A stretch of DNA of 45,995 nt from Thermolongibacillus altinsuensis (lineage in GTDB: Bacteria > Bacillota > Bacilli > Bacillales > Anoxybacillaceae). Position 1 is the stretch's first letter. Every line of letters starts with the position of its first letter. Of this stretch, positions 1 through 11,616 are shown one piece after another. The stretch spans positions 10,582-56,576 of the forward strand of contig NZ_SLUL01000016.1 in assembly GCF_004341205.1 (NCBI RefSeq), in the 5' to 3' direction. Made by a program: the position numbers and the translations under genes. Below the pieces are notes generated by a model. The model was not told the DNA's origin, did not search any database, and saw only the letters and a list, made by a program, of their open reading frames with translations.

Positions 1-133
1 ATAGGATACGACGTAAGGAGTTACCCAAAGATGAACCAAATCCACTCTCAAGAGGTTCAACGACGAATATGCCATACATGGCATCTTCGCTGATTTCAAC
101 CGTTTCGATTTTTGGCTTCTCGATTTCAATCAT
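1..133 (-). CDS. rpoA: RNA polymerase alpha subunit, N-terminal fragment
   Basis: Only the first 44 codons are inside the window; the gene continues past the left edge. The visible peptide starts [14 protein letters not shown] and contains the [18 protein letters not shown] dimerisation motif, here [14 protein letters not shown] at about residues 29-42. That motif belongs to the alpha N-terminal domain, which dimerises and nucleates assembly of beta and beta'. The ATG at 131-133 follows a good ribosome binding site, GGAGGG, about 7 bases upstream. It is the gene after rpsK in the alpha operon, as in other Bacillaceae. The 174-base spacer from rpsK is unusually long for this cluster and holds a strong hairpin, listed separately. 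Confidence 0.97.
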   Translation of the reverse strand, partial: MIEIEKPKIETVEISEDAMYGIFVVEPLESGFGSSLGNSLRRIL

Positions 134-238
134 TTAATTAACCCTCCTTCAAAACGTCGAAACCCCGATTAAACCCGCAACAAGCTCAATCGAAATTCCC
201 CAATGAATAAATTCCCGAATGTGCACAACAACTGTTTT

Positions 239-310
239 TAATTTCTCTGCAAGAATTGACTAACCATATCCCATTATTGACAATTAGACAAATTCTATAC
301 AGAGAAATTA
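239..310 (-). promoter_or_regulatory. Long hairpin in the rpsK-rpoA spacer
   Basis: A perfect 11-bp stem joins 239-249 to 300-310, and it includes the rpsK stop codon. Inside it, 252-257 pairs with 291-296 and 260-263 pairs with 284-287, giving one long interrupted stem with a loop of about 20 bases. No T-run follows it in the direction of transcription, so it is not a standard terminator. It may tune rpoA expression, protect an mRNA end or bind a ribosomal protein; this is inference. Confidence 0.6.
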
Positions 311-697
311 TACACGTCGACGTTTTGGCGGACGGCATCCGTTGTGTGGAACCGGCGTAACATCTCTAATAGCTGTAATTTCTAATCCTGCAGCTTGAAG
401 CGCACGAATTGCTGCTTCACGACCAGCACCCGGACCTTTTACGTTCACTTCAACAGTTTTCATACCATGCTCCATAGAAGCTTTTGCCGCAGCTTCTGCA
501 GCCATTTGTGCCGCGAATGGAGTAGATTTACGAGAACCTTTGAAGCCTAATGCACCAGCGCTTGACCAAGCAATTGCGTTTCCATGAACGTCTGTAATTG
601 TTACGATTGTGTTGTTAAACGTTGAACGAATATGTGCGATACCTGTTTCAATATTCTTTTTTACACGACGTTTACGCGTATTTGTTTTACGTGCCAT
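308..697 (-). CDS. rpsK: 30S ribosomal protein S11
   Basis: A 129-residue protein, the family's usual length, starting [15 protein letters not shown]11 sits on the platform of the 30S subunit near the Shine-Dalgarno/anti-Shine-Dalgarno helix and the E site. The conserved run around [15 protein letters not shown] (residues 22-36) and the basic C-terminal tail [13 protein letters not shown] are typical. It follows rpsM by 25 bases and precedes rpoA, the standard alpha-operon order in Bacillaceae. A purine-rich ribosome binding site (AGGAGG) lies just upstream of the ATG. The stop codon is inside the rpsK-rpoA hairpin. Confidence 0.99.
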   Translation of the reverse strand: MARKTNTRKRRVKKNIETGIAHIRSTFNNTIVTITDVHGNAIAWSSAGALGFKGSRKSTPFAAQMAAEAAAKASMEHGMKTVEVNVKGPGAGREAAIRALQAAGLEITAIRDVTPVPHNGCRPPKRRRV

Positions 698-722
698 TCG
701 TCCATTGACCTCCTTTACTCAA

Positions 723-1088
723 TTATTTTTTCTTGTTCGCTACTGTACGACGTGGACCTTTACGTGTACGAGCATTGTTTTTCGTATTTTGGCCACGAAC
801 TGGTAAACCGCGACGATGACGAAGACCACGATAGCAACCGATCTCCATTAAACGTTTAATGTTTAAAGATACTTCACGACGAAGATCTCCTTCTACTTTT
901 AGACGACCAACGATTTCACGAATTTTTCCTAATTCTTCTTCTGTTAGATCGCGAACGCGAGTATCTTCAGATACGCCAGCTTCCGCTAAGATTTTTTTTG
1001 CAGTTGATTTACCGATACCGTAAATGTATGTTAATGAAATGACTACACGTTTATCACGAGGGATATCTACACCTGCAATACGTGCCAT
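723..1088 (-). CDS. rpsM: 30S ribosomal protein S13
   Basis: A 121-residue protein starting [17 protein letters not shown]13 lies in the head of the 30S subunit, contacts the P-site tRNA and forms intersubunit bridges with the 50S subunit. The helix-two-turn-helix core around [18 protein letters not shown] (residues 22-39) and the lysine- and arginine-rich C-terminal tail ([21 protein letters not shown] region) are visible. It lies 21 bases after rpmJ and 25 bases before rpsK, a tight operon arrangement. The ATG has an AGGAGGT-type ribosome binding site. Confidence 0.99.
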   Translation of the reverse strand: MARIAGVDIPRDKRVVISLTYIYGIGKSTAKKILAEAGVSEDTRVRDLTEEELGKIREIVGRLKVEGDLRREVSLNIKRLMEIGCYRGLRHRRGLPVRGQNTKNNARTRKGPRRTVANKKK

Positions 1089-1109
1089 GTTATATACACC
1101 TCCTCAAGT

Positions 1110-1471
<362 letters not shown>

Positions 1472-1564
1472 TGAACGGCTCTCCCTTCTTTAAATGAGTA
1501 ACATGTTTATTAGTATTTAAATACACGACCAGTTTTTAAAGTAATTCAAAGCGAACTCACATTG

Positions 1565-1594
1565 ATTTTTATCCGCAAGAAGGCTAAAGCGTTC
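1565..1594 (-). pseudogene. Possible relic of the small KOW-domain RNA-binding protein gene
   Basis: Between map and infA, where B. subtilis and relatives have a short KOW-domain protein gene, the minus strand reads ERFSLLADKN in one frame. This resembles, from memory, the (D/E)RFxxxADGDKR stretch of that family. A stop codon lies 2 codons upstream and the frame ends 16 codons after the listed segment, so no functional gene remains. The match is only about ten residues and may be chance. Confidence 0.25.
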
Positions 1595-1608
1595 AAAATT
1601 TCAGCAAG

Positions 1609-2354
1609 TTAAAGTGTGGTTAAAATCTCATATCCGGTTTCGGTAATGGCAATGGTGTGCTCAAAGTGTGCACACAACTTTCCATCCACAGTAACAACTG
1701 TCCAGTTGTCCTCCAACGTTCGAACATAACGACTTCCCGCATTGACCATTGGCTCAATGCAAAGAACCATTCCTGGCTTTAACCGTGGTCCTTTGTTAGG
1801 CGGACCATAATGTGGAATTTGCGGATCTTCATGTAAGTCTTGACCAATTCCATGCCCAACATACTCACGCACGACCGAAAAATTATGTGCTTCTACATAC
1901 GTTTGAATCGCGTGAGAAATGTTGGTCAAACGGGCGCCAGGTTTTGCTTCTTGCAATCCACGATATAAAGCTTCTTCCGTTACATCTAGAAGCTTTTGTG
2001 CTTCTTCAGAGATTTTACCAACAGGATACGTCCAAGCAGAATCCCCGTGATAACCATTATATTTCGCGCCAATATCAATGCTGATGATGTCTCCTTCACG
2101 AAGAACACGGTCGCCGGGAATTCCATGAACGAGCTCTTCATTTACTGAAGTACAAATGCTTCCACGGAATCCATTATATCCTTTAAATGAAGGAATTGCA
2201 CCATGTTTACGAATAAACGTTTCAGCAATATGATCCAGTTCTTTTGTTGTAATTCCTGGCTGGATATATTTTTTTAATTCTTGATGAGTTAATGCGACAA
2301 TTCGTCCAGCTTCACGCATAATTTCAATTTCGCGTGGGGTTTTGCAAATGATCA

Positions 2355-2355
<1 letters not shown>
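1609..2355 (-). CDS. map: Methionine aminopeptidase, type I
   Basis: Removes the N-terminal methionine from nascent proteins. The protein has 248 residues when started at [13 protein letters not shown]; an upstream in-frame start would add 9 residues that homologues lack. The five metal ligands expected for type I enzymes are visible at Asp94, Asp105, His168, Glu201 and Glu232, and the substrate-binding histidine at His77. The ATG overlaps the adk stop codon by one base (TAATG), which implies translational coupling. The product acts at the ribosome exit tunnel, in keeping with its place in the ribosomal protein operon. Confidence 0.98.
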
Positions 2356-3017
<662 letters not shown>

Positions 3018-3061
3018 TCAGCTCTATGCGAGGTAGAGGGAATAAAATTCCCCAACACCTC

Positions 3062-4354
3062 TTATTTAATAAAGCCTCTATAATGACGTTTGACTAACTG
3101 ACTTTCAAGCTGCTTCATCGTTTCAAGCGCTACTCCCACAACGATGAGCAAGCTTGTTCCTCCAATTTGAGCAGAAGGCGGTAGTTGAGCAAATTTAACG
3201 AAAAAGACAGGAAGAACAGCAATTGCTGCTAAGAATAGAGAGCCAACAAATGTAAGTCGATACAAAACGCGTGTAACGAATTCTTGTGTATTCTTTCCTG
3301 GACGTATACCTGGGATGTAACCACCTTGCTTTTTCAAATTGTCAGCCATTTGTTCAGGATTGACTTGAACAAACGCGTAAAAGTACGTAAAAGCAATGAT
3401 CAATGCTACATAAATGATCATACCAACTGGTTGTGTATAGTCAAAAACTTTTTTAATCCACAATGTTACATCATTTGAGCCGAAAAACGATGCAATCGTC
3501 GGTGGAGTAATAATAAACGATACCGCAAAGATGACCGGAATAACGCCGGCCGGATTCACTTTTAACGGTAAATGCGTAGAATGACCACCTACTGGACTGC
3601 GTCCTTCTAAGCGTTTTGCGTACTGAATAGGAATTTTACGAAGCGCCTGCTGCATATAAATGACGCCAACAATAACAGCAACCACAGCCAAGGCGATTAA
3701 CAAAACTGTAACAATGCGCAAGAACAGTTGATCGCCGGCATTTTCAAATTGTTGAACATAAATTTGGTTTAATGTCGTTGGAATTCCTGAAACGATTCCC
3801 GCGAAGATGAGAATCGATATTCCGTTTCCAACGCCTTTTGCAGTAATTTGCTCACCAAGCCACATTAAGAAAGCCGTACCAGCTGTTAATACCGTCGCGA
3901 TTAAAAGATACGTCGGTATTCCTGGATTCTTAATGAGCATGCCTCCTGCAATATTGTTAAAACCATAAGACATAGCGAGCGCTTGGATAAATCCAAGCAC
4001 AACTGTAAAGTAGCGGGTAAACTGAGCTAACTTGCGCCGGCCCACTTCTCCTTGCTTGGACCATTCCGTAAATTTAGGAACGACATCCATCTGCAATAGT
4101 TGAACAATGATGGATGCTGTAATATAAGGCATAACCCCCATGGCAAAAATGGAGAAGTTTTGTAAAGCTCCGCCGCCGAACGTATTTAATACACCGAACG
4201 CATTAAATTGATCTTGCATTTTTAACACATCGGCATTCACATTGGGAACAGGAATGAATGTGCCGATGCGAAAAACGATTAACATAAGAAGGGTGAAAAT
4301 AATTTTTCTTCTTATATCACCCACGCGCATAAAATTGGAGATTGTTTGAAACAT
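3062..4354 (-). CDS. secY: Protein translocase channel subunit SecY
   Basis: A 430-residue inner membrane protein that forms the pore of the SecYEG translocon. About ten hydrophobic segments can be seen, starting with IIFTLLMLIVFRIGTFIPVP near residues 18-37. The large cytoplasmic loop with the QYAKRLEGR and GGHSTHLPLKVN motifs (about residues 243-265) contacts SecA and the ribosome. The pore plug follows the first membrane segment. Its ATG overlaps the rplO stop by one base (TAATG), the conserved spc-operon junction. Its partner secE is also in this window, at 30178-30360. Confidence 0.99.
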   Translation of the reverse strand: MFQTISNFMRVGDIRRKIIFTLLMLIVFRIGTFIPVPNVNADVLKMQDQFNAFGVLNTFGGGALQNFSIFAMGVMPYITASIIVQLLQMDVVPKFTEWSKQGEVGRRKLAQFTRYFTVVLGFIQALAMSYGFNNIAGGMLIKNPGIPTYLLIATVLTAGTAFLMWLGEQITAKGVGNGISILIFAGIVSGIPTTLNQIYVQQFENAGDQLFLRIVTVLLIALAVVAVIVGVIYMQQALRKIPIQYAKRLEGRSPVGGHSTHLPLKVNPAGVIPVIFAVSFIITPPTIASFFGSNDVTLWIKKVFDYTQPVGMIIYVALIIAFTYFYAFVQVNPEQMADNLKKQGGYIPGIRPGKNTQEFVTRVLYRLTFVGSLFLAAIAVLPVFFVKFAQLPPSAQIGGTSLLIVVGVALETMKQLESQLVKRHYRGFIK

Positions 4355-4794
4355 TAAATCACCTCAGTTTTACCGCCGACAGCTTCAATCGCTTCTTTTG
4401 CTGAAGCAGAGAACTTATGTGCTTTAACTGTTAATTTCTTTGTAATCTCACCGTCACCAAGAACTTTTACGCCAGCTTTTAATTTGCTAATAACACCTGT
4501 TTCAAGTAAAAGTTCTGGTGTTACTTCTGTACCATCTTCGAAGCGGTTTAATGCTTCAAGGTTAACAATTGCATATTCTTTACGATGAATGTTTGTGAAA
4601 CCGCGTTTTGGTAAACGGCGGAATAAAGGAGTTTGACCACCTTCAAAGCCAATTCTTACACCGCCGCCAGAACGAGCGTTTTGACCTTTGTGACCTCTAC
4701 CAGAAGTTTTTCCGTTACCAGAGCCGATACCACGACCAACACGGTTACGTTCTTTGCGCGAACCTGGTGCTGGCTTTAATTCATGAAGTTTCAT
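4354..4794 (-). CDS. rplO: 50S ribosomal protein L15
   Basis: A 146-residue protein starting [21 protein letters not shown]15 is a late-assembly protein of the large subunit with a long glycine- and arginine-rich N-terminal extension, seen here as [19 protein letters not shown] at residues 20-38. That tail reaches into the 23S rRNA core. The C-terminal globular domain (about 75-146) has the usual alpha/beta pattern. The stop codon overlaps the secY start, so the two are likely coupled in translation. An AAGGAGGTG ribosome binding site precedes the ATG. Confidence 0.99.
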   Translation of the reverse strand: MKLHELKPAPGSRKERNRVGRGIGSGNGKTSGRGHKGQNARSGGGVRIGFEGGQTPLFRRLPKRGFTNIHRKEYAIVNLEALNRFEDGTEVTPELLLETGVISKLKAGVKVLGDGEITKKLTVKAHKFSASAKEAIEAVGGKTEVI

Positions 4795-4808
4795 TCCAAG
4801 GCACCTCC

Positions 4809-4997
4809 TTATTCTTCTAATTCTTTCACTGTTACAAGGTGAGAAACTTTGTTAATCATTCCGCGAATCGCTGGATTGTCGTTATGAACAACCGTTTGAT
4901 GTAATTTGCGTAAGCCTAATGTTCTTACAGTAATACGTTGGTCTTGTGGACGACCGATGACGCTTCGAGTGAGGGTAATTGCTAATTTTTTCGCCAT
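4809..4997 (-). CDS. rpmD: 50S ribosomal protein L30
   Basis: A 62-residue protein starting [20 protein letters not shown], close to the family's usual 59-62 residues. L30 is a small ferredoxin-like protein on the 50S surface near the 5S rRNA side. The conserved [23 protein letters not shown] region spans residues 14-36. It is 14 bases from both rpsE and rplO, so it is firmly embedded in the spc cluster. The ribosome binding site GGGAGGG is visible upstream of the ATG. Confidence 0.98.
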   Translation of the reverse strand: MAKKLAITLTRSVIGRPQDQRITVRTLGLRKLHQTVVHNDNPAIRGMINKVSHLVTVKELEE

Positions 4998-5011
4998 TGT
5001 TTTTCCCTCCC

Positions 5012-5512
5012 TTATCCTAACAGTTCCTCAACTGTTTTACCGCGCAATCTTGCTACATCTTCCGCACGTTTTAATTGTTTTAAGCCATCGATTGTTGCAC
5101 GTACCATGTTAATCGGTGTGTTTGAACCGATTGACTTAGATAGAATGTCGCTAATACCTGCTAACTCTAATACCGCACGAGCAGGACCACCAGCGATAAC
5201 TCCCGTACCTTCAGAAGCTGGTTTTAAGATGATTTCTCCTGCTCCGAAATGACCGATTACTTCGTGTGGGATTGTTGTACCAACGATTGGCACAGTGATT
5301 AAGTTTTTCTTAGCATCTTCAATTGCTTTGCGGATAGCATCTGGAACCTCTTGAGCTTTCCCTGTTCCGAAACCAACATGTCCGTTACGGTCGCCTACAA
5401 CGACTAAAGCAGCAAAACGGAAACGACGTCCACCTTTAACTACCTTCGCTACGCGGTTAACGGCAACAACACGTTCTTCAAGTTCAAGTTTGTTTGGATC
5501 AATGCGACGCAT
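5012..5512 (-). CDS. rpsE: 30S ribosomal protein S5
   Basis: A 166-residue protein starting [20 protein letters not shown]5 helps form the mRNA entry tunnel and is important for decoding accuracy. The double-stranded-RNA-binding-like N-terminal domain includes [20 protein letters not shown] at residues 22-41, the loop where spectinomycin-resistance changes occur in other bacteria; I see the ordinary KGGRR sequence. The C-terminal domain includes [19 protein letters not shown] near residues 114-132. It sits between rplR and rpmD as in all Bacillaceae. Confidence 0.99.
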   Translation of the reverse strand: MRRIDPNKLELEERVVAVNRVAKVVKGGRRFRFAALVVVGDRNGHVGFGTGKAQEVPDAIRKAIEDAKKNLITVPIVGTTIPHEVIGHFGAGEIILKPASEGTGVIAGGPARAVLELAGISDILSKSIGSNTPINMVRATIDGLKQLKRAEDVARLRGKTVEELLG

Positions 5513-5531
5513 CTCTGTCCCTCCTTTTTAA

Positions 5532-5894
5532 TTAGAATTCTAATCCAACTTCACGAGCAGCGTCTGCAAGTGCTTTTACACGTCCATGGTATAAGTATCC
5601 ACCGCGGTCGAAAACAACCTTTTTAATACCTTTTTCTAACGCACGTTTTGCAACTAATTCGCCAACTTTTTTAGCTGCTTCAATGTTTCCAGTAGATTCT
5701 AAATCAAATTCTTTATCCAACGTAGATGCGCTCACAAGAGTCACTGCTTTTACATCATCGATAACTTGAGCATAAATGTGCTTGTTTGAACGAAACACAT
5801 TTAAACGAGGACGTTCAGCAGTTCCAAATACTTTTCGACGAACACGCGCATGTCTTTTTTTACGAACTGCATTTCTATCAAGCTTCGTGATCAT
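5532..5894 (-). CDS. rplR: 50S ribosomal protein L18
   Basis: A 120-residue protein when started at [20 protein letters not shown]; this is the family length, and an ATG 6 codons earlier is not supported by homologues. The GAAAGGAG-type ribosome binding site fits the internal start. L18 binds 5S rRNA together with L5 and anchors it in the central protuberance. The conserved [20 protein letters not shown] stretch lies near residues 31-50, and [23 protein letters not shown] at about 84-106. The gene is 19 bases upstream of rpsE. Confidence 0.98.
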   Translation of the reverse strand: MITKLDRNAVRKKRHARVRRKVFGTAERPRLNVFRSNKHIYAQVIDDVKAVTLVSASTLDKEFDLESTGNIEAAKKVGELVAKRALEKGIKKVVFDRGGYLYHGRVKALADAAREVGLEF

Positions 5895-5926
5895 TCTTGT
5901 CACTCCTTTCATTTACCTAAGCAGCA

Positions 5927-6463
5927 TTATTTACCTGTTTTACCTTCTTTAAGACGAACAACTTCACCTTCGTAGCGAATTCCTTTTCCTTTATAAGGTT
6001 CTGGAGCACGCACTGCACGAATTTTTGCTGCTAATTCACCAACGCGTTGTTTGTCTGCACCTTTAACGATGATTTTTGTTTGTGCTGGAACTTCGATTTC
6101 CAATCCTTCTTCAGGTTCGATTTCAACAGGGTGAGAGTAACCGACGTTCAATACTAGTTTTTTACCTTGTTTTGAAGCACGGTAACCAACCCCAACAAGC
6201 TCAAGCGCTTTTTCATAGCCTTTTGAAACACCTTCGACCATGTTTGCTAAAAGGCTACGAGTTGTACCGTGAAGCGCGCGATGTAGTTTTTCATCGCTTG
6301 GACGTTCAACTGTTAAAACGTTTCCTTCTAATTTAATTGTCATATCAGGATGGAAAGTACGAGTAAGTTCACCTTTCGGACCTTTTACAGTGACAGTGTT
6401 ACCGTTCACTGTAACTGTAACACCAGCAGGGATTTCCAATGGTTTTTTACCAACACGTGACAT
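5927..6463 (-). CDS. rplF: 50S ribosomal protein L6
   Basis: A 178-residue protein starting [21 protein letters not shown]6 has two repeated RNA-binding domains and sits at the base of the L7/L12 stalk near the sarcin-ricin loop, where elongation factors bind. The second domain carries the signature [22 protein letters not shown] at residues 154-175. It lies between rpsH and rplR with short spacers. The AGGTGTAAT-type ribosome binding site is upstream of the ATG. Confidence 0.99.
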   Translation of the reverse strand: MSRVGKKPLEIPAGVTVTVNGNTVTVKGPKGELTRTFHPDMTIKLEGNVLTVERPSDEKLHRALHGTTRSLLANMVEGVSKGYEKALELVGVGYRASKQGKKLVLNVGYSHPVEIEPEEGLEIEVPAQTKIIVKGADKQRVGELAAKIRAVRAPEPYKGKGIRYEGEVVRLKEGKTGK

Positions 6464-6492
6464 GCATTACACCTCCATTCGTAGCAAACTAA

Positions 6493-6891
6493 TTACCAAA
6501 TATACGCTAATACTTCGCCGCCAGTGCCTTTTTGACGCGCTTCTTTATCTGTCAAAATACCTTGAGAAGTAGAAAGAATTGCGATTCCTAAACCATTTAA
6601 TACACGAGGTACTTCGTGAGCTTTTGCATAAACGCGCAAACCAGGTTTGCTAATACGTTTAAGACCAGTAATAACACGTTCATTATTTGGACCGTATTTT
6701 AAGAAAATACGGAGGATACCTTGTTTATTGTCTTCAATGTATTCTACATCACGAATGAAACCTTCACGCTTTAAAATTTCAGCGATTTCTCTCTTAATTT
6801 TAGAAGCAGGAACTTCAAGTTTCTCGTGACGTACCATGTTCGCATTACGAATGCGAGTAAGCATATCTGCAATTGGATCTGTCATCACCAT
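6493..6891 (-). CDS. rpsH: 30S ribosomal protein S8
   Basis: A 132-residue protein starting [21 protein letters not shown]8 binds helix 21 of 16S rRNA early in 30S assembly and in E. coli represses its own operon. The C-terminal RNA-binding signature is visible as [21 protein letters not shown] at residues 98-118, followed by the family ending [10 protein letters not shown] second ATG two codons in is possible, but B. subtilis uses the longer form. The AAGGAGGT ribosome binding site is clear. I did not recognise an S8-binding helix in the adjoining short spacer. Confidence 0.98.
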   Translation of the reverse strand: MVMTDPIADMLTRIRNANMVRHEKLEVPASKIKREIAEILKREGFIRDVEYIEDNKQGILRIFLKYGPNNERVITGLKRISKPGLRVYAKAHEVPRVLNGLGIAILSTSQGILTDKEARQKGTGGEVLAYIW

Positions 6892-6924
6892 TATGTTTTA
6901 CCTCCTTCCCAATTCATGGGTTTA

Positions 6925-7110
6925 TTACCAGCTTGCTTTTTTAATGCCTGGAAGTTGACCTTTATATGCTAATTCACGGAAACAAATACGGCAAAGTTTA
7001 AATTTGCGGTATACAGAATGCGGACGACCGCAACGCTCACAACGAGTGTAGGCACGCACTTTAAACTTTGGTGTGCGTTTTTGTTTCGCAATCATTGATT
7101 TTTTAGCCAC
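6925..7110 (-). CDS. rpsN: 30S ribosomal protein S14, zinc-binding type Z
   Basis: A 61-residue protein starting [21 protein letters not shown]14 is needed for late assembly of the 30S head. Two CxxC pairs, CERC at residues 24-27 and CRIC at 40-43, bind zinc, so this is the short zinc-dependent type found in Gram-positive spc operons. A zinc-free paralogue is often encoded elsewhere, but none is in this window. It lies between rplE and rpsH. The ATG has a GGGAGG ribosome binding site. Confidence 0.99.
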   Translation of the reverse strand: MAKKSMIAKQKRTPKFKVRAYTRCERCGRPHSVYRKFKLCRICFRELAYKGQLPGIKKASW

Positions 7111-7144
7111 GTTTTCGCCTCCCTCTTTTTACGATTGGGAATCA

Positions 7145-7684
7145 TTATTTTTGGAATGGCATACCGAGCAATGCAAGCAATTCACGAGCTTCTTCATCTG
7201 TTTTTGCTGTTGTAACGATTACGATATCCATACCGCGAACTTTATTTACTTTATCGTAATCAATTTCAGGGAAGATGAGTTGCTCTTTAATACCTAATGT
7301 GTAGTTTCCACGGCCATCGAATGATTTTTTAGAAACCCCGCGGAAGTCACGGACACGTGGTAAAGAAACAGAAACTAATTTATCGAAAAACTCATACATG
7401 CGTTCACCGCGAAGCGTAACTTTTGCACCGATCGGCATACCTGCACGAAGACGGAAACCAGCGATTGATTTTTTCGCACGAGTAACAACTGGTTTTTGAC
7501 CGGAAATTAACGCTAATTCTTCAACAGCGCTATCTAATGCTTTTGGATTTTGTACAGCATCACCAACACCCATGTTGATGACGATTTTTTCGATTTTTGG
7601 AACTTGCATAACAGATTTGTAGTTAAACTTGCTCATCAGAGCAGGGACAACTTCTTTCAAATACTTTTCTTTAAGGCGGTTCAT
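7145..7684 (-). CDS. rplE: 50S ribosomal protein L5
   Basis: A 179-residue protein starting [21 protein letters not shown]5 binds 5S rRNA with L18 and contacts the P-site tRNA in the central protuberance. The signature around [19 protein letters not shown] is at residues 25-43 and the C-terminal part [20 protein letters not shown] at about 138-157. The AGGGAGGT ribosome binding site lies just before the ATG. It sits between rplX and rpsN in the standard order. Confidence 0.99.
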   Translation of the reverse strand: MNRLKEKYLKEVVPALMSKFNYKSVMQVPKIEKIVINMGVGDAVQNPKALDSAVEELALISGQKPVVTRAKKSIAGFRLRAGMPIGAKVTLRGERMYEFFDKLVSVSLPRVRDFRGVSKKSFDGRGNYTLGIKEQLIFPEIDYDKVNKVRGMDIVIVTTAKTDEEARELLALLGMPFQK

Positions 7685-7713
7685 TTGAGTACCTCCCTTC
7701 CTAAATCACTTCA

Positions 7714-8025
7714 TTATTTATCTAAAATTTCACCGGATTTTTTCGCATAGCGAACTTTTTTACCATCTACAATTTTGTATCCTACGCGAGTTGGCTCTCC
7801 TGTTTTAGGGTCTAAAGGCATAACGTTTGATACGTGAATAGGTGCCTCTGTGCTAATGATGCCGCCTTGTGGATTTGCTTGAGATGGCTTCACATGTTTT
7901 TTAACGATATTGACACCTTCAACAAGCACTCGGTTTTTCTTAGGAAACGCTGCAAGGATAACGCCTTGTTTTCCTTTGTCTTTGCCAGCGATTACTTGTA
8001 CTTTATCACCTTTTTTTACATGCAT
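7714..8025 (-). CDS. rplX: 50S ribosomal protein L24
   Basis: A 103-residue protein starting [21 protein letters not shown]24 starts 50S assembly by binding the 5' domain of 23S rRNA and sits near the exit tunnel. The N-terminal KOW motif is clear, [19 protein letters not shown] at residues 3-21. The remainder ([20 protein letters not shown], about residues 37-56) is typical. It follows rplN by 37 bases and has an AAGGAGGTG ribosome binding site. Confidence 0.99.
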   Translation of the reverse strand: MHVKKGDKVQVIAGKDKGKQGVILAAFPKKNRVLVEGVNIVKKHVKPSQANPQGGIISTEAPIHVSNVMPLDPKTGEPTRVGYKIVDGKKVRYAKKSGEILDK

Positions 8026-8062
8026 CTGAATCGCACCTCCTTAAAAGGCTTTTTGCTTTTCA

Positions 8063-8431
8063 TTAAATAACTTCTGGAGCTAGAGAAATGATTTTCATGA
8101 AGTCTTTGTCACGTAATTCACGCGCAACAGGTCCGAAGATACGAGTTCCGCGTGGGCTTTTATCGTCACGAATAATCACGCAAGCATTTTCGTCAAAGCG
8201 GATATAAGAACCGTCAGAACGACGCACGCCACGTTTTGTACGTACCACAACAGCTTTTACAACTTGACCTTTTTTAACAACGCCACCTGGTGTTGCGTCT
8301 TTAACTGTTGCTACAACAACATCACCGATGTTTGCGTAACGACGACCTGAGCCACCTAATACTTTAATGACAAGCACTTCACGTGCACCAGAGTTATCAG
8401 CAACTTTCATACGAGATTCTTGTTGAATCAT
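8063..8431 (-). CDS. rplN: 50S ribosomal protein L14
   Basis: A 122-residue protein starting [21 protein letters not shown]14 lies on the subunit interface of the 50S and makes bridge B8 with 16S rRNA; it is also the docking site of the silencing factor RsfS. The conserved signature [20 protein letters not shown] lies at residues 55-74, and [20 protein letters not shown] is the C-terminus. It sits between rpsQ and rplX. A GAAAGGAGG ribosome binding site precedes the ATG. Confidence 0.99.
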   Translation of the reverse strand: MIQQESRMKVADNSGAREVLVIKVLGGSGRRYANIGDVVVATVKDATPGGVVKKGQVVKAVVVRTKRGVRRSDGSYIRFDENACVIIRDDKSPRGTRIFGPVARELRDKDFMKIISLAPEVI

Positions 8432-8478
8432 CTACGAAACCTCCTTTCGGAATTGTATAACCGATCCGAACGTTATCA

Positions 8479-8742
8479 TTAAACAATAACTGCTTTTTCA
8501 ACAATTTCTACTAAACGGAAACGTTTTGTCGCAGAAAGAGGACGAGTTTCCATAATTTTTACGATATCGCCCACTTTTGCTACGTTGTTTTCATCGTGAG
8601 CTTTATATTTTTTAGAATACTTTACGCGCTTACCGTAAAGAGGATGTTTTTTGTAAGTTTCTACAAGGACCGTGATTGTTTTATCCATTTTGTCAGACAC
8701 AACACGGCCAACGTAAACTTTGCGGTTATTGCGTTCACTCAT
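8479..8742 (-). CDS. rpsQ: 30S ribosomal protein S17
   Basis: An 87-residue protein starting [21 protein letters not shown]17 is a primary binding protein of the 16S rRNA 5' domain with an OB fold. The signature [20 protein letters not shown] lies at residues 57-76. The spacing to rpmC is 25 bases and to rplN 47 bases. The ribosome binding site GGAGGT is visible. Nothing about it is unusual for Bacillaceae. Confidence 0.99.
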   Translation of the reverse strand: MSERNNRKVYVGRVVSDKMDKTITVLVETYKKHPLYGKRVKYSKKYKAHDENNVAKVGDIVKIMETRPLSATKRFRLVEIVEKAVIV

Positions 8743-8767
8743 TGTGCGAACCTCCTCTCGAGATTAA

Positions 8768-10051
<1,284 letters not shown>

Positions 10052-10054
10052 TGA

Positions 10055-10396
10055 TTATCCCTCCTTCTTTTCTGAAACCACGATCGTAATATGGCTTGTG
10101 CGTTTATTAATTGCGCTTGCACGACCCATTGCACGAGGGCGGAAACGTTTTAATGTTGGACCTTCATCAACGTATGCTTCTGTAATCACTAATTTGTTTA
10201 CATCCATGTCATAGTTATGCTCTGCGTTAGCTACAGCAGATTTTAATACTTTTTCAATGATCGGAGAAGCAGCTTTTGGAGTGTGACGAAGAATCGCTAC
10301 TGCTTCACTTACTTGCTTTCCTCGAATTAAATCAATGACTAAACGAGCTTTACGAGGAGCAATACGAACTGTTCTCGCAACAGCTTTAGCTTGCAT
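10055..10396 (-). CDS. rplV: 50S ribosomal protein L22
   Basis: A 113-residue protein starting [21 protein letters not shown]22 lines the nascent-peptide exit tunnel with L4. Its extended beta-hairpin loop includes [21 protein letters not shown] at residues 82-102, the loop where macrolide-resistance changes occur in other species; no insertion or deletion is apparent. It is preceded by a GAGGAGG ribosome binding site and lies between rpsS and rpsC. Confidence 0.99.
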   Translation of the reverse strand: MQAKAVARTVRIAPRKARLVIDLIRGKQVSEAVAILRHTPKAASPIIEKVLKSAVANAEHNYDMDVNKLVITEAYVDEGPTLKRFRPRAMGRASAINKRTSHITIVVSEKKEG

Positions 10397-10416
10397 AAGT
10401 TAAGCCTCCTCTCATA

Positions 10417-10695
10417 TTAACGTTTTGTTTTCTTATCGTCGCCAGCATGACCTCTGAACGTGCGTGTTGGCGCGAATTCACCGAGCTTGTGACCTACCAT
10501 GTCCTCTGTGATGTAAACTGGAACATGTTTACGTCCATCATACACTGCAATTGTATGACCGACAAATTGTGGGAAGATTGTTGAACGACGAGACCAAGTT
10601 TTAATCACTTGTTTTTGTCCAGTTTCATTTAATTTCTCAATTTTTTTCATTAAGTGTTCATCACAAAAAGGACCTTTTTTCAAGCTGCGACCCAT
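10417..10695 (-). CDS. rpsS: 30S ribosomal protein S19
   Basis: A 92-residue protein starting [21 protein letters not shown]19 forms a complex with S13 in the 30S head near the A site. The signature [20 protein letters not shown] lies at residues 48-67, and the C-terminus [20 protein letters not shown] is typical. The spacer from rplB, 57 bases, contains a small inverted repeat (ACGGTTC and GAACCGT) that may form a hairpin. An AAGGAGGT ribosome binding site is visible. Confidence 0.99.
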   Translation of the reverse strand: MGRSLKKGPFCDEHLMKKIEKLNETGQKQVIKTWSRRSTIFPQFVGHTIAVYDGRKHVPVYITEDMVGHKLGEFAPTRTFRGHAGDDKKTKR

Positions 10696-10752
10696 AAATG
10701 AACCTCCTTTCGTGATTGTTCTACGGTTCTTTTGAACCGTAGCTCAACCCCG

Positions 10753-11583
10753 TTATTTTTTACGACGACGTACGATAAATTTATCAGATTTATTTTTCTT
10801 CTTGCGAGTCTTGAATCCAAGTGTCGGTTTACCCCATGGAGTCATTGGTGACTTACGTCCGATTGGTGCTTTACCTTCACCACCACCATGTGGGTGATCC
10901 ACTGGGTTCATTACAGAACCGCGAACAGTAGGACGAATTCCTAACCAACGTGCACGACCTGCTTTACCGATGTTTACAAGTTCATGTTGTTCGTTACCTA
11001 CTTCTCCAACTGTTGCACGGCAAGTTCCTAAAATCATGCGAACTTCGCCAGATGCTAAACGAACAAGTACATATTTTCCTTCTTTACCAAGCACTTGCGC
11101 AGATGTACCAGCAGCGCGAACCAATTGTCCGCCTTTTCCTGGTTTTAATTCAATGTTGTGTATTAATGTACCAACAGGAATATTTTCAAGTGGCAATGCG
11201 TTACCTACTTTAATGTCCGCATTTGGTCCAGACATGATTTCCATGCCTACTTTAAGGTTTTTCGGAGCAATAATATAACGTTTTTCACCGTCTGCATAAT
11301 GAATTAATGCAATGTTTGCGGAACGGTTTGGATCATACTCGATTGTAGCAACGCGTCCTGGAATGCCATCTTTATCACGTTTAAAGTCAATAATACGATA
11401 TTGACGTTTATGACCGCCACCTTGATGACGTACTGTAATTTTCCCTTGGTTGTTGCGACCAGCTTTTTTCTTTAATGGCGCAAGCAACGATTTTTCCGGT
11501 TGATCCGTTGTGATTTCTGAGAAGTCAAGAACTGTCATACCACGACGACCGTTTGACGTCGGCTTATATTTTTTAATCGCCAT
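10753..11583 (-). CDS. rplB: 50S ribosomal protein L2
   Basis: A 276-residue protein starting [21 protein letters not shown]2 is needed for subunit joining and for peptidyl transferase activity. The zone around [20 protein letters not shown] (about residues 223-242) contains the histidine implicated in the reaction centre. The long basic C-terminal extension [19 protein letters not shown] contacts 23S rRNA. A GAAGGAGGG ribosome binding site precedes the ATG. Confidence 0.99.
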   Translation of the reverse strand: MAIKKYKPTSNGRRGMTVLDFSEITTDQPEKSLLAPLKKKAGRNNQGKITVRHQGGGHKRQYRIIDFKRDKDGIPGRVATIEYDPNRSANIALIHYADGEKRYIIAPKNLKVGMEIMSGPNADIKVGNALPLENIPVGTLIHNIELKPGKGGQLVRAAGTSAQVLGKEGKYVLVRLASGEVRMILGTCRATVGEVGNEQHELVNIGKAGRARWLGIRPTVRGSVMNPVDHPHGGGEGKAPIGRKSPMTPWGKPTLGFKTRKKKNKSDKFIVRRRKK

Positions 11584-11616
11584 GTTTGTTTCCCTCCTTC
11601 GCTTTTAAACTATAAA

